60,751 bases of DNA, from assembly GCA_944384205.1 (NCBI GenBank), contig CALWSL010000018.1:1-60751 (forward strand), written 5' to 3'. Source of the DNA: an uncultured Acetatifactor sp. (lineage in GTDB: Bacteria > Bacillota > Clostridia > Lachnospirales > Lachnospiraceae). The notes below the pieces were generated by a model, which saw only the letters and a list, made by a program, of their open reading frames with translations, ran no database searches and was not told the DNA's origin. Shown in pieces: positions 1 through 6,979 of the stretch (position 1 is its first letter; each line of letters opens with the position of its first letter). A program made the position numbers and the translations under genes.

Positions 1-127
1 TTTTCAAGGCTTTTGGAGGATTTTATTAAAACACTGTAACCTCTGTTGAGAGGTCATAATTTACTGATATTCAAATTTACATTTACATGTTATGATAGAG
101 ATTAACAACTAGTTTGAGAGGTAAGAT

Positions 128-1150
128 ATGGAACAGAAAGCATTTCACGACAATCATTTTGACAGCATACAGACACTCCGCGCCGTTTCCGCAATTTTCG
201 TTATCCTGGAACATGTGCGGTTTTTAAACTGCGGCGCCTTCGGCGTTGATATTTTTTTCTGCATCAGTGGATTTATGATTATGTTCTCCACTCATAAAAG
301 CACAAAACATTTTATGAAAAAAAGACTGATCCGCATTCTGCCGTTATATTACATCATGACAATCGGAACCTTTTTCCTGCTCCTGCTGTTTCCTTCCATG
401 TTTGAACAGACTACGGCAAATCCCGTCTTTTTAATTAAAAGCCTGCTGTTTATTCCTTTTGATATCGGAAACGGCGTTCTCCAGCCCCTCATGCGCATCG
501 GATGGACTGTAAACTGTGAAATTTTCTTTTATCTGCTGTTTTTCATCGCATTTCATATCAGTCACAAATATCGTGGACTGCTTTGCAGCATCTTTCTCGG
601 GGTACTCGTGCTGCTGAATCAGATATTACCTATAGATTTTGCACCATTGCGCTTCTATGGCGATTCCGTGATGCTGGAATTTGTACTGGGAATTCTCTGT
701 TATTATGCTGCCCGTGGAATTTATGAATATTACCGGAAGAAAAAAATGCCACCTTTTCTGGCTCCCCTGTGCCTTGTGACGGCAGCCGTCCTTTTTACGG
801 TTCTGGTAGTCACAAAGCCCGCTATCAATATTTTAGGTTTCCGCCGTCTGCTTCTCTGGGGCATTCCCGCAATGGCGCTGGTGCTCTGCTTCTTTGCTGC
901 AGGTCTTGCCATCCGAATGCCGGCATGGACTGTCCGCCTTGGAGACATGAGTTTTTCAATTTATTTAATCCATTATTATCCGGTCATGTTTTTAGACCGT
1001 GCCATATTTGATTTTTCTTCCTGCACTCCATTCTCCGTTCTGGGTGTTGTCATCAGCATAATTGTGTGTCTGGGAGCATCCTTTGTGAGCTGGTATGTGA
1101 TAGAAAAGAAATTCACAAAGTATTGTTTGAATTGTTTATTTTATTGTTGA
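128..1150 (+). CDS. Acyltransferase 3 family membrane protein
   Basis: This 340-residue protein is an integral-membrane acyltransferase of the OafA/YrhL type, which O-acylates surface polysaccharides or glycolipids. The N-terminus carries the family hallmark: LRAVSAIFVILEH, with the conserved His expected at the active site, followed by GVDIFFCISGFMI. About ten hydrophobic segments follow, ending at WYVIEKKF near residue 327, which matches the usual C-terminus of the family. The start is supported by a GAGAGG ribosome binding site seven bases upstream. The gene stands alone, upstream of tRNA-Gly in the same direction. The acyl donor and acceptor cannot be told from the sequence. Confidence 0.85.
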   Translation: MEQKAFHDNHFDSIQTLRAVSAIFVILEHVRFLNCGAFGVDIFFCISGFMIMFSTHKSTKHFMKKRLIRILPLYYIMTIGTFFLLLLFPSMFEQTTANPVFLIKSLLFIPFDIGNGVLQPLMRIGWTVNCEIFFYLLFFIAFHISHKYRGLLCSIFLGVLVLLNQILPIDFAPLRFYGDSVMLEFVLGILCYYAARGIYEYYRKKKMPPFLAPLCLVTAAVLFTVLVVTKPAINILGFRRLLLWGIPAMALVLCFFAAGLAIRMPAWTVRLGDMSFSIYLIHYYPVMFLDRAIFDFSSCTPFSVLGVVISIIVCLGASFVSWYVIEKKFTKYCLNCLFYC

Positions 1151-1210
1151 CATTTCCGATTCCTTATAGTATATTATTACTTGTCCATAAGACATAGGAC
1201 AATAATAAAT

Positions 1211-1282
<72 letters not shown>

Positions 1283-1296
1283 TATCCCTTGCAAGT

Positions 1297-1323
1297 GACC
1301 GTTTTTGAAACGGTCTTTTTTTT
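1297..1323. terminator. Terminator supplied by the provirus behind tRNA-Gly
   Basis: GACCGTTT (1297-1304) and AAACGGTC (1308-1315) form an 8-bp stem with a TTG loop, followed by eight T residues on the plus strand. It stops the tRNA transcript, whose original terminator was displaced to 11162-11210. The integrase stop codon lies 4 bp beyond the T run, so it may also end the leftward provirus transcript. Confidence 0.85.
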
Positions 1324-1327
1324 CTAT

Positions 1328-2389
1328 TCAGTTGTAGTTAAGGCTGTCTTTCATAGCCTGATAATACATTCCATAGTTATCATGAAATGACAATATATAG
1401 TTCTTTTCCGTGGTTCCTATCTCTACATGACCCATTAAGTCGGATATAACCCTTGTAGGTACATTAGAATAATGGAGCATAGTAGCAAATGTCTTTCGGA
1501 TAAGATGCGAGCGGAAAGGCACAATACCGCACAGGGTACACAAACGCCTAAGCGTCCTGTCAAGCGAACGTATCCGGATAGTTTCCGAACCATCGTATAC
1601 AAGATACAGGCTATGGTATCCGTTCGTCTGATGATGGTTTTTAACCGCTTCATAGATATATACCGCTTCAGGCAGTAAAGGGATTTCCCTGTGGGATTCC
1701 TGCGTTTTGGTGTCACCTGTTACATAGGTTAAGGAACCCTTATTGCCGTCCGCATCCCTTTCATAAATTTTTGAATCAGAGCAGATTATTTTTACCACTT
1801 TCCTGTCAAGGTCAAAATCCGTGAATTTCAGTGCCGCCAGTTCCCCGATTCGCAAGCCGAGGTAAAAGTTAAGGCACAGGGCAAGACAGGCAGAGCGTTT
1901 CAGTGGGTAGACATTATCTATCAGTACCGCTTTCAAAATGGTTGATACCGTATTTTTTGAAAGCGCACATTCAGACTTCTTTTCCATAGTGATTTTATTC
2001 TGTGGGATATTACGCTTAATGACTGTCCAGTCATACAGGCGTATCCCCTTATAGTCCATGTCACGCAGGTACACAAGGACGGAATGTACTATCTGGTAAA
2101 TCCGTTCCAGTTCCTTGGAAGATATGGAGCCATTGGACACTATAGCAGAGTTTAAAAATGCTATGATGTCCTTCTCTGTTATGCTTGAGGTACACATTTC
2201 AACAAACGATGTTCCGCGATAGTATCTATTCCATGTCACCTCTATCCTGTCCATGGTACTTCCCCTGTTTACCTTGCATTTTGTTTTGAACCATTCCACG
2301 TATGCGGCGGAAAAGGTTATTTTTTCGCAGCTTTCCAGTTCGATTAATCCGTTTTGATATCCGATGTTTAACCATTCTTCTTTTGTCAT
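1328..2389 (-). CDS. int: Tyrosine recombinase / provirus integrase
   Basis: This 353-residue site-specific recombinase catalyses integration into tRNA-Gly and probably excision. Catalytic motifs are in order: Arg in LGLRIGELAAL, His-x-x-Arg in HLIRKTFAT, His in DLMGHVEIGTT, and the nucleophile Tyr in KNYIL near the C-terminus. The N-terminal part carries a SAM-like core-binding domain, and the first 40 residues probably form the arm-binding domain. The ATG at 2389 is preceded by AAAAAAGGGTGG, a usable ribosome binding site; a GTG nine bases upstream is an alternative. The first 164 nt overlap the zot-like gene in another frame. It is the last gene of the morphogenesis transcript and sits next to attL. 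Confidence 0.93.
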   Translation of the reverse strand: MTKEEWLNIGYQNGLIELESCEKITFSAAYVEWFKTKCKVNRGSTMDRIEVTWNRYYRGTSFVEMCTSSITEKDIIAFLNSAIVSNGSISSKELERIYQIVHSVLVYLRDMDYKGIRLYDWTVIKRNIPQNKITMEKKSECALSKNTVSTILKAVLIDNVYPLKRSACLALCLNFYLGLRIGELAALKFTDFDLDRKVVKIICSDSKIYERDADGNKGSLTYVTGDTKTQESHREIPLLPEAVYIYEAVKNHHQTNGYHSLYLVYDGSETIRIRSLDRTLRRLCTLCGIVPFRSHLIRKTFATMLHYSNVPTRVISDLMGHVEIGTTEKNYILSFHDNYGMYYQAMKDSLNYN

Positions 2390-3107
2390 GGGAACCACCC
2401 TTTTTTTTATAGAACCGTTTCAGATGTTCGGGTATCGGTATATATTCAGACACATTCGGAGCCAGTTCGGGAGCTTCAAAGGAATTAAAAAGCTTTGTCC
2501 ACTTTGGGATATAGGTAAACTGCACGGTCTTGGCACCGAAGAGGGAAAGCCATATCGGTTCAAATTCCAGTGAATCGGCAATACGCGCTTCACTGTCTCC
2601 CTGTGGTTCTACCAGTACAATGTCCCTTCTGATTTTCCGCGCAACAGAGAACCATCCCATATAACAGCGGACTAAGTACATGGCGTCTGTCAGGTTGCGG
2701 AGCTTTACGTCTATGTCGAAGGTTTGCGAGAACAGGTACACGGTATGGTTATAATGCCGTTGCAGTTTGAAATAGTCCCTTACATCCGTACGGAAATTTT
2801 TAAAATTACGGTTATCCCATATCATTCCTACCTCGTCTATGAATATGACGGATTTTGGAGGAAAGGACATTTTCCCTATCTCGTTTACGTCAAACAGGTG
2901 TGCCCCCGGGACATATACGGTGGAGTAGACAGGACAGCCTTTTTTAATATAGCGGTAAGCGGTCTTTGCAAGAAAGGTTGTTTTGCCGCTTCCTTTCTTA
3001 CCGAATACCATAATCAGCTTATACGGGTTCCTGTACTTGAAGAACAGGACAAAGCAGGGTATCAGGAAAAGCATGAAGATAACCCACAGTTTTATGAATG
3101 TTTCCAT
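2226..3107 (-). CDS. Zot-like / pI-type phage assembly ATPase
   Basis: This 293-residue protein belongs to the zonular occludens toxin/filamentous phage pI family, a membrane ATPase that drives virion extrusion through the inner membrane. Walker A is VFGKKGSGKTT (residues about 33-43) and Walker B is SVIFIDEVGMIW (about 86-97). The membrane segment is at the extreme N-terminus (LWVIFMLFLIPCFVLFF), whereas classical Ff pI has it C-terminal to the ATPase. After the ATPase comes a strongly basic tail of about 50 residues, which is encoded by DNA shared with the integrase gene. Start ATG 3107 follows GAGGGG; an upstream in-frame ATG at 3125 lacks a better site. It overlaps the preceding small gene by 16 bp. 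Confidence 0.88.
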   Translation of the reverse strand: METFIKLWVIFMLFLIPCFVLFFKYRNPYKLIMVFGKKGSGKTTFLAKTAYRYIKKGCPVYSTVYVPGAHLFDVNEIGKMSFPPKSVIFIDEVGMIWDNRNFKNFRTDVRDYFKLQRHYNHTVYLFSQTFDIDVKLRNLTDAMYLVRCYMGWFSVARKIRRDIVLVEPQGDSEARIADSLEFEPIWLSLFGAKTVQFTYIPKWTKLFNSFEAPELAPNVSEYIPIPEHLKRFYKKKGGSHDKRRMVKHRISKRINRTGKLRKNNLFRRIRGMVQNKMQGKQGKYHGQDRGDME

Positions 3108-3253
3108 GATGCAACCCCTCTCCATATCTTAATCGTTAAAAGCAGTGTCATGACAAGGACGAATACCCAGAGTATGGCACCGAGCCTATCATCATTTACA
3201 AAGTTTGTCAGCATCAGAAGCCAGAGTTCAAACACACTGTTTAAATAGTCCAT
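3092..3253 (-). CDS. Small membrane protein, candidate minor coat protein
   Basis: This 53-residue protein has one central hydrophobic segment (LGAILWVFVLVMTLLLTIKIW, around residues 24-44) flanked by an acidic N-terminal part (VNDDR) and a basic C-terminus (KIWRG). It is too short for most gene finders. The ATG is preceded by AAAGGAGATAAC, a strong ribosome binding site. Its end overlaps the zot-like gene, indicating translational coupling. Size, topology and position just before the pI-type ATPase recall the minor coat genes of filamentous phages, but no sequence homology was recognised. Confidence 0.7.
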   Translation of the reverse strand: MDYLNSVFELWLLMLTNFVNDDRLGAILWVFVLVMTLLLTIKIWRGVASWKHS

Positions 3254-3310
3254 GTTATCTCCTTTCCTTTTTGAAGTGTAGCTGTCAAGTATCCCTTAAA
3301 AGTGAAACAC

Positions 3311-3331
3311 GGAAGGGTTTTACCCTTCCGC
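3311..3331 (-). terminator. Hairpin between coat gene and assembly genes
   Basis: CGGAAGGGT and ACCCTTCCG form a 9-bp stem around a short loop, followed on the minus strand by TGTTTCACTTTT, a weak U-rich tail. It lies directly after the best major-coat candidate and before the zot-like gene. Ff phages place a terminator at the same point, after gene VIII, to make coat mRNA more abundant than assembly mRNA. Here it is probably partial, since the downstream genes have no obvious promoter. Confidence 0.6.
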
Positions 3332-3343
3332 GGTTCGTCCTTC

Positions 3344-3544
3344 TTATACGGAATGCCAGATACGGAACAGCATTCCCACGCCCAGTCCTGCAAGCATGAT
3401 AAGCGCCATAATGAGGATAATGGGATTATCCGTTACAAAATCTAAATAACTTCCCATTGTGGTAACAAGCCACTGTACGATTTTGGATGCCATGGAAAGC
3501 AAGCCGTCCACAGTGTCAGCCGAAGAAGTAAGCAAAGTAAACAT
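3344..3544 (-). CDS. Candidate major coat protein (pVIII-like)
   Basis: This 66-residue protein starts MFTLLTSSADTVDG, continues with an amphipathic region (residues 12-40), then a hydrophobic membrane span (NPIILIMALIMLAGLGVGMLF, about 44-64), and ends in RIWHSV. This layout of an amphipathic helix, a membrane helix and a basic end is that of filamentous phage coat subunits. ATG 3544 is preceded by AAAGGAGAAAAAACT; the in-frame ATG at 3562 has no site. A hairpin terminator follows immediately, the position expected for a highly expressed coat gene. No cleavable signal peptide is apparent. Assignment as the major coat is inferred from size, topology and place. Confidence 0.6.
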   Translation of the reverse strand: MFTLLTSSADTVDGLLSMASKIVQWLVTTMGSYLDFVTDNPIILIMALIMLAGLGVGMLFRIWHSV

Positions 3545-3574
3545 AGTTTTTTCTCCTTTCAAATATAGTGTTTA

Positions 3575-3721
3575 TTAATTAGTAAACTGTCTCATGATAG
3601 AAACAAGTTTCCTCAAAATAGGGATAAGAATGATAGACATGCCGATATAACCGCCGTCCTTTAAAAAATTCCATATGGAAATCCATGTTTCCGCAAGCCA
3701 TTCGGCAACCTTCAAAAGCAT
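3575..3721 (-). CDS. Small membrane-associated protein of the virion operon
   Basis: This 48-residue protein has an amphipathic Trp-rich N-terminal half (LLKVAEWLAETWISIWNFL) and a short hydrophobic stretch (GMSIILIPIL) followed by basic residues. ATG 3721 is preceded by AAAAGGAGATAGACACA. It sits 5 bp behind the upstream 53-residue gene and 30 bp before the coat candidate, in a tightly packed leftward operon. A virion minor protein is the likely role from context; no family was recognised. Confidence 0.6.
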   Translation of the reverse strand: MLLKVAEWLAETWISIWNFLKDGGYIGMSIILIPILRKLVSIMRQFTN

Positions 3722-3726
3722 TGTGT

Positions 3727-3888
3727 CTATCTCCTTTTCGTTAATGTTCCGACCACCATGGATATCAGACGGAATATCCAGTCAATGGAATACAGGAATA
3801 CCAAAGCGACCACGACCAACAAAGCCGTGTCGGGTATCTGCATCGCGCCATAGTCAAGTCCTAAAATGGAAAATACACTGTCAATCAT
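3727..3888 (-). CDS. Small membrane protein of the virion operon
   Basis: This 53-residue protein has a clear transmembrane helix (TALLVVVALVFLYSI, about residues 21-35) and a second hydrophobic patch before the basic tail GTLTKRR. ATG 3888 follows TAAGGAGGAATAACC, a near-perfect ribosome binding site. Its start overlaps the stop of the upstream 232-residue gene by 8 bp. It is a plausible minor coat or assembly protein; the function is inferred only from neighbours. Confidence 0.65.
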   Translation of the reverse strand: MIDSVFSILGLDYGAMQIPDTALLVVVALVFLYSIDWIFRLISMVVGTLTKRR

Positions 3889-4579
3889 GGTTATTCCTCC
3901 TTACAAACAGGATTACCGCCAGTATCACAAATACGGTTATCCAGACATATTCCTCGGGCAGTTTTGCCTTATCGCCAAGGGAAGGGTATCCCTCCAGCAC
4001 GTTAGTATAGACAATGGAGTTGCCGCTTACATTCACCGAAGCATTTGGGGAAGGGGTGACAGTATAGTAAATATAGCTGGAATTATAGCCGTTATAATAA
4101 CGGTTGAAATCCACCGCCACGCAATCATCGGAAAACGTAATCGTACTGCCGTTTACTGACGCCTTCTTTGCCAAATACAACGTTGCATTATAGGCATCAT
4201 CGGAAGAGGTACGGAACCCTGCGTACTTATAGTAAGAGGGGTAGGAATCCACCATCCTGTCCATTAAGTCAAGAACGGAGGAATTCAAGGAGCCTGTCAC
4301 CGAAGAAGAGTTTTCCGCAAGCAGGGCAACGGATTCCTCCAACAGGGCAACCACTTCCGTGTTATCCGTCTGTATGGTATAGACTGCCGCGTCACCGGAA
4401 GAAACGGACGATTCCATATCTTCTGTTGTAAGTGTACTTTCAAGGTTTTCGGGATTCCCGATATCCGTTACTGCCGTTTCCTCATAGGCGGCTTTCAGTG
4501 CGGAATCTTCCGCTACTTCCATTACCTGTCCGTTTACCGATATAAAAGTTGTAAGTGCTATCATCATTAATGTGTTCAT
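3881..4579 (-). CDS. Secreted, C-terminally anchored protein, candidate pIII-like minor coat
   Basis: This 232-residue protein has a short hydrophobic N-terminus (MMIALTTFISVNG) that may act as a weak signal peptide. An ectodomain of about 180 residues rich in Ser, Thr, Asn and Tyr follows, then a C-terminal membrane anchor (WITVFVILAVILFV) ending in the basic stop-transfer RRNNHD. This topology matches filamentous phage pIII, the receptor-binding tip protein. The gene starts by ATGA overlap with the upstream 54-residue gene and ends inside the start of the next. No sequence family was recognised. Confidence 0.65.
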   Translation of the reverse strand: MNTLMMIALTTFISVNGQVMEVAEDSALKAAYEETAVTDIGNPENLESTLTTEDMESSVSSGDAAVYTIQTDNTEVVALLEESVALLAENSSSVTGSLNSSVLDLMDRMVDSYPSYYKYAGFRTSSDDAYNATLYLAKKASVNGSTITFSDDCVAVDFNRYYNGYNSSYIYYTVTPSPNASVNVSGNSIVYTNVLEGYPSLGDKAKLPEEYVWITVFVILAVILFVRRNNHD

Positions 4580-4740
4580 GAACGAAACCTTCCGTATAAA
4601 TATAGAATGATATAACCTGCACAGGTTATGGTTAAAAGCATCCAGCCGATGGATATGCCGGATGTAAACTCAAGTTTGTTAAAATATGTGGTTACAAAAT
4701 AGGAAAAACACTGCATATATTCATTGAATAAAGCTATCAT
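4576..4740 (-). CDS. Small membrane protein of the virion operon
   Basis: This 54-residue protein has one membrane helix near the C-terminus (IGWMLLTITCAGYIILYLY, about residues 31-49) and a basic end GRFRS. ATG 4740 is preceded by TAAGGAGGAATACC. The stop TGA overlaps the ATG of the 232-residue ectodomain gene, so the two are translationally coupled and may act together. No family recognised. Confidence 0.62.
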   Translation of the reverse strand: MIALFNEYMQCFSYFVTTYFNKLEFTSGISIGWMLLTITCAGYIILYLYGRFRS

Positions 4741-4751
4741 GGTATTCCTCC

Positions 4752-4979
4752 TTATTTGAAATCAATAAACACGCTCAACAAAAGCGATACAATGCAGATA
4801 GCCACAAGCACGGCGAGCGCGCCCCTGCAAAACGGCGGAAGGAGCATCACGGTTTCCCCGACAAAAAGGACGCCTGCAGACACCTGTTTCAGCACTGTTA
4901 TGAAAGATTCAATGGCAGTTGCAATATAATCAACAATGGTTGTGATAAACCCGAAAATGGAATCAAAAAACTTAAACAT
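4752..4979 (-). CDS. Small membrane protein of the virion operon
   Basis: This 75-residue protein begins with an amphipathic aromatic region (FKFFDSIFGFITTIVDYIATAIESF) and has a hydrophobic helix at residues about 50-72 (CRGALAVLVAICIVSLLLSVF). It lies 4 bp behind the 368-residue anchored protein and 11 bp before the next small gene. It could be a coat subunit as well as the 66-residue candidate; protein data would be needed to decide which is the major one. Confidence 0.6.
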   Translation of the reverse strand: MFKFFDSIFGFITTIVDYIATAIESFITVLKQVSAGVLFVGETVMLLPPFCRGALAVLVAICIVSLLLSVFIDFK

Positions 4980-4983
4980 TGCA

Positions 4984-6090
4984 TTACCTCATGAAAAACT
5001 TTGCAAACCCTAACAGCATACAGGATATGGTAAGGGTAAATACCACGGATATGATGATATTAAAATTTCCTGCTGATGTATAGATGCTTTGGAGCATGGA
5101 TGCCACAAGGGAAAAGGTCTGCCCGAACTGCACGGCATATCCAAGGACGCCAGTGGGGGAAAGTGTGTAGCTGTCAAGGTCAGAAAGTGCCCCGTCAGTG
5201 ATTCCTGACTGTGCGTTATCCAGTGAATCAAGACTGCTGTTTAACTTATCGTTTGCCGCATTTCCCGACCCGTTATCATAGCCATTCATGGTATCATCCA
5301 GTAGCTGGTTATTTTCTTCCTGCAACTGCTGTTGGGCAAGGGAATCCTCATGAGCAGTTTCGCCCTGTTCCGTTATGGAATCCACTACCGCCTGATTACC
5401 GTTTGCGTAACCAATGGGTCCCAGATAAATAAAGCGGCGTCCCCATGCACCGTCCGTATAAGGAATGTCAGCCACTATGGAAAAAGTCGAGTTACTGACG
5501 GAAGGAGTAGTTGTAACCTTATATTGGCGGTCGAAATTTTCAAGATTGTAACCTGTAACGTCAGTTCTCCACTCTGTACCATCTTTTACAAGACCATATT
5601 CAACTTCAATCTCAGGGTCGAGGATGGTAATATCTTCAATAACAGATGTAGATTCATTGGTATTTACCGTGTTATACGTCCAGTTGCATTGCAAGGTGAA
5701 ATTCTGCGAGGTCAGATACAGGTCTACAGGGGCGGAAAACATCAGCCAAAAGCTGCCGCCGCTGTAATAACTGCTGGTACAAGGGATGCTCTGACCCGAA
5801 ATATTTACCACGGCATTATTTAAATAGACCTTTGCCGCACCGGAGGTACGGGTTACCGTAACCTTGAAATGCAGTTCCATAAAATACGAACCTTTTTTGG
5901 ATACATTCACAGTGCCGTCATGGAAGGAAGAAAACTCCCCGTTTCCTTCGGTCACCACCTTTAGCTCATCAATTCCCCAGGTCGTACGAGCCATGGGTAC
6001 ACTGTCAGCATATGCCGTTACGGGGAGTATGAAAAACAGGAATGCAAAAAAGGAAAAAGAGATTAGAATGTTTGAAAGCTTACACTTCAT
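4984..6090 (-). CDS. Large secreted membrane-anchored protein, candidate adsorption protein
   Basis: This 368-residue protein has a classic signal peptide (basic MKCK, hydrophobic LISFSFFAFLFFILP, likely cleavage after VTAYA). A beta-rich ectodomain covers residues about 30-245 and contains several aromatic repeats. A Gln/Asn/Asp-rich, probably coiled linker follows (around DSLAQQQLQEENNQLLDD), and the C-terminal membrane anchor is FNIIISVVFTLTISCMLLGF. It is the largest structural gene of the provirus and lies just after the candidate ssDNA-binding protein, the relative position of pIII-type receptor-binding proteins. The receptor is unknown. A 10-bp palindrome AAGTGCACTT lies at 6123-6132, upstream of the start. 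Confidence 0.72.
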   Translation of the reverse strand: MKCKLSNILISFSFFAFLFFILPVTAYADSVPMARTTWGIDELKVVTEGNGEFSSFHDGTVNVSKKGSYFMELHFKVTVTRTSGAAKVYLNNAVVNISGQSIPCTSSYYSGGSFWLMFSAPVDLYLTSQNFTLQCNWTYNTVNTNESTSVIEDITILDPEIEVEYGLVKDGTEWRTDVTGYNLENFDRQYKVTTTPSVSNSTFSIVADIPYTDGAWGRRFIYLGPIGYANGNQAVVDSITEQGETAHEDSLAQQQLQEENNQLLDDTMNGYDNGSGNAANDKLNSSLDSLDNAQSGITDGALSDLDSYTLSPTGVLGYAVQFGQTFSLVASMLQSIYTSAGNFNIIISVVFTLTISCMLLGFAKFFMR

Positions 6091-6136
6091 GTTTCCAACC
6101 TCCCTTTCCCGTTTTTTTTTGTAAGTGCACTTTCCG

Positions 6137-6391
6137 TTATTTGAATGCTACATCCTGAATGTAGGCTTTATTACCCTGTATGGTGTAAGAAAAATGTGCC
6201 GTTTTCCCGACTATCTGTGGGTTTACAAGGGAGTGGAGGTTTTCAGGAAGCCACACTTCCTCGATTTTACTTCCACAGGCACCATGTTCCAGTTCACGGT
6301 CTGTAAAGGGGCTTACAGTCTGCAAAATACAGAAGGGTTTTCCTGTCTTTGAATTAAATTTCCGGTAGCCTAAGATTTTCTTTTCGTCCAT
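6137..6391 (-). CDS. Candidate single-stranded DNA-binding protein (gV-like)
   Basis: This 84-residue soluble protein is the first gene of the leftward virion operon. The sequence alternates short beta-like stretches (KKILGYRKFNS, GKPFCILQTVS, KTAHFSYTIQG, KAYIQDVAF) with no membrane segment, as expected for a small OB fold. Filamentous phages encode a small ssDNA-binding protein between the replication and coat genes, and this gene occupies that place. The call is therefore positional plus fold impression, not a recognised family match. Confidence 0.45.
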   Translation of the reverse strand: MDEKKILGYRKFNSKTGKPFCILQTVSPFTDRELEHGACGSKIEEVWLPENLHSLVNPQIVGKTAHFSYTIQGNKAYIQDVAFK

Positions 6392-6461
6392 AGTTTTCGT
6401 TTCCTTTCTGTTTTCGTTTGGTTTTTAGATTTATAGTTACATCATTTCTGATGCTACTTGC

Positions 6462-6481
6462 AACGCGGCTTACGCCGCGTT
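6462..6481. repeat. Perfect GC-rich hairpin in the virion operon leader
   Basis: AACGCGGC and GCCGCGTT form an 8-bp perfect stem with a TTAC loop between the promoter at 6632-6661 and the first gene at 6391. There is no T run, so it is more likely an mRNA leader structure or DNA site than a terminator. A second imperfect hairpin, CCACGG/CCGTGG, lies at 6604-6624. The remaining 340-bp gap holds the operator array described separately. Confidence 0.5.
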
Positions 6482-6631
6482 TCAAAGGGTAAAAGAGATG
6501 AAACAACTTGACAACCTTATGAAAAGAATGTTAAGTTAATATCATACGGGGTATCAGGCAGTTGTGCGTTTTAAAACGGACAACCGCCCTTGTAGTTGTG
6601 CCGTCCCACGGGGACGTGTTCCGTGGAACTA

Positions 6632-6661
6632 ATTATATGATAAACCATTGTGTACGTAATG
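6632..6661 (-). promoter_or_regulatory. Leftward virion-operon promoter with overlapping operator
   Basis: On the minus strand TATAAT (6632-6637) serves as -10. Eight bases upstream is the operator copy at 6646-6661, which covers the position of a poor -35 (ATTACG/TTACGT). The accessory operon promoter at 8961-8990 has the same spacing and the same operator variant, which argues that both are functional and co-regulated. Confidence 0.6.
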
Positions 6662-6718
6662 TAAATAATCATTGTGTACAAAATGTTAAAGAAATTTCTG
6701 TTCATTGTGTACAAAATG
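6646..6718. repeat. Left operator array: three CATTGTGTACAAAATG-type sites
   Basis: Three 16-bp copies start at 6646, 6670 and 6703 (intervals 24 and 33 bp), with consensus CATTGTGTACRNAATG. Each is close to a palindrome CATTNTGTACANAATG. Four related sites lie at 8975-9082. The array sits between the leftward virion promoter and the rightward regulator gene at 6737, so the regulator probably binds here and controls both. An origin-iteron role is possible but less likely, since a convincing origin is present elsewhere. Confidence 0.75.
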
Positions 6719-6736
6719 TACTATGAAGGAGAACTT

Positions 6737-6979
6737 ATGAGTGACTTTAATCAAACCAAATATATTCAAGAATACAAAAAAGAAAAATATAGTCGTGCAG
6801 TAATAGATTTCAAAAAAGATGAAAAAGAAGCTATAACAAAACATTGGAAAAATAAAGGATTTAAGTCTTTTACTGACTATATAAGATATTTAATAGACAA
6901 AGATATGAACGGTGGAAAGAATATTTCTGTTGGTGATATCGTGCAGAGTGGGAAGGATAATTCCATTAATATCGGATAG
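6737..6979 (+). CDS. Ribbon-helix-helix-like transcriptional regulator
   Basis: This 80-residue basic protein has the layout of small RHH (Arc/MetJ-type) plasmid and phage repressors. A beta strand (SRAVIDFKKD, residues about 19-28) is followed by two helices (EKEAITKHWKNKG and SFTDYIRYLIDKDM). A short polar tail, NISVGDIVQSGKDNSINIG, resembles repeated beta turns. ATG 6737 has AAGGAGAACTT upstream; a longer reading frame from 6674 would run through the operators and is rejected. It is the only plus-strand gene of the provirus and lies directly next to the operator array, which suggests autoregulation. Confidence 0.65.
   Translation: MSDFNQTKYIQEYKKEKYSRAVIDFKKDEKEAITKHWKNKGFKSFTDYIRYLIDKDMNGGKNISVGDIVQSGKDNSINIG

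Noticed and set aside
730-948. Minus-strand frame inside the acyltransferase gene
   Set aside because: Shadow frame of a well supported gene; Arg-rich composition results from antisense reading.
6674-6736. Longer start for the regulator gene
   Set aside because: The extra 21 codons run across an operator copy and lack a ribosome binding site; ATG 6737 has a strong one.
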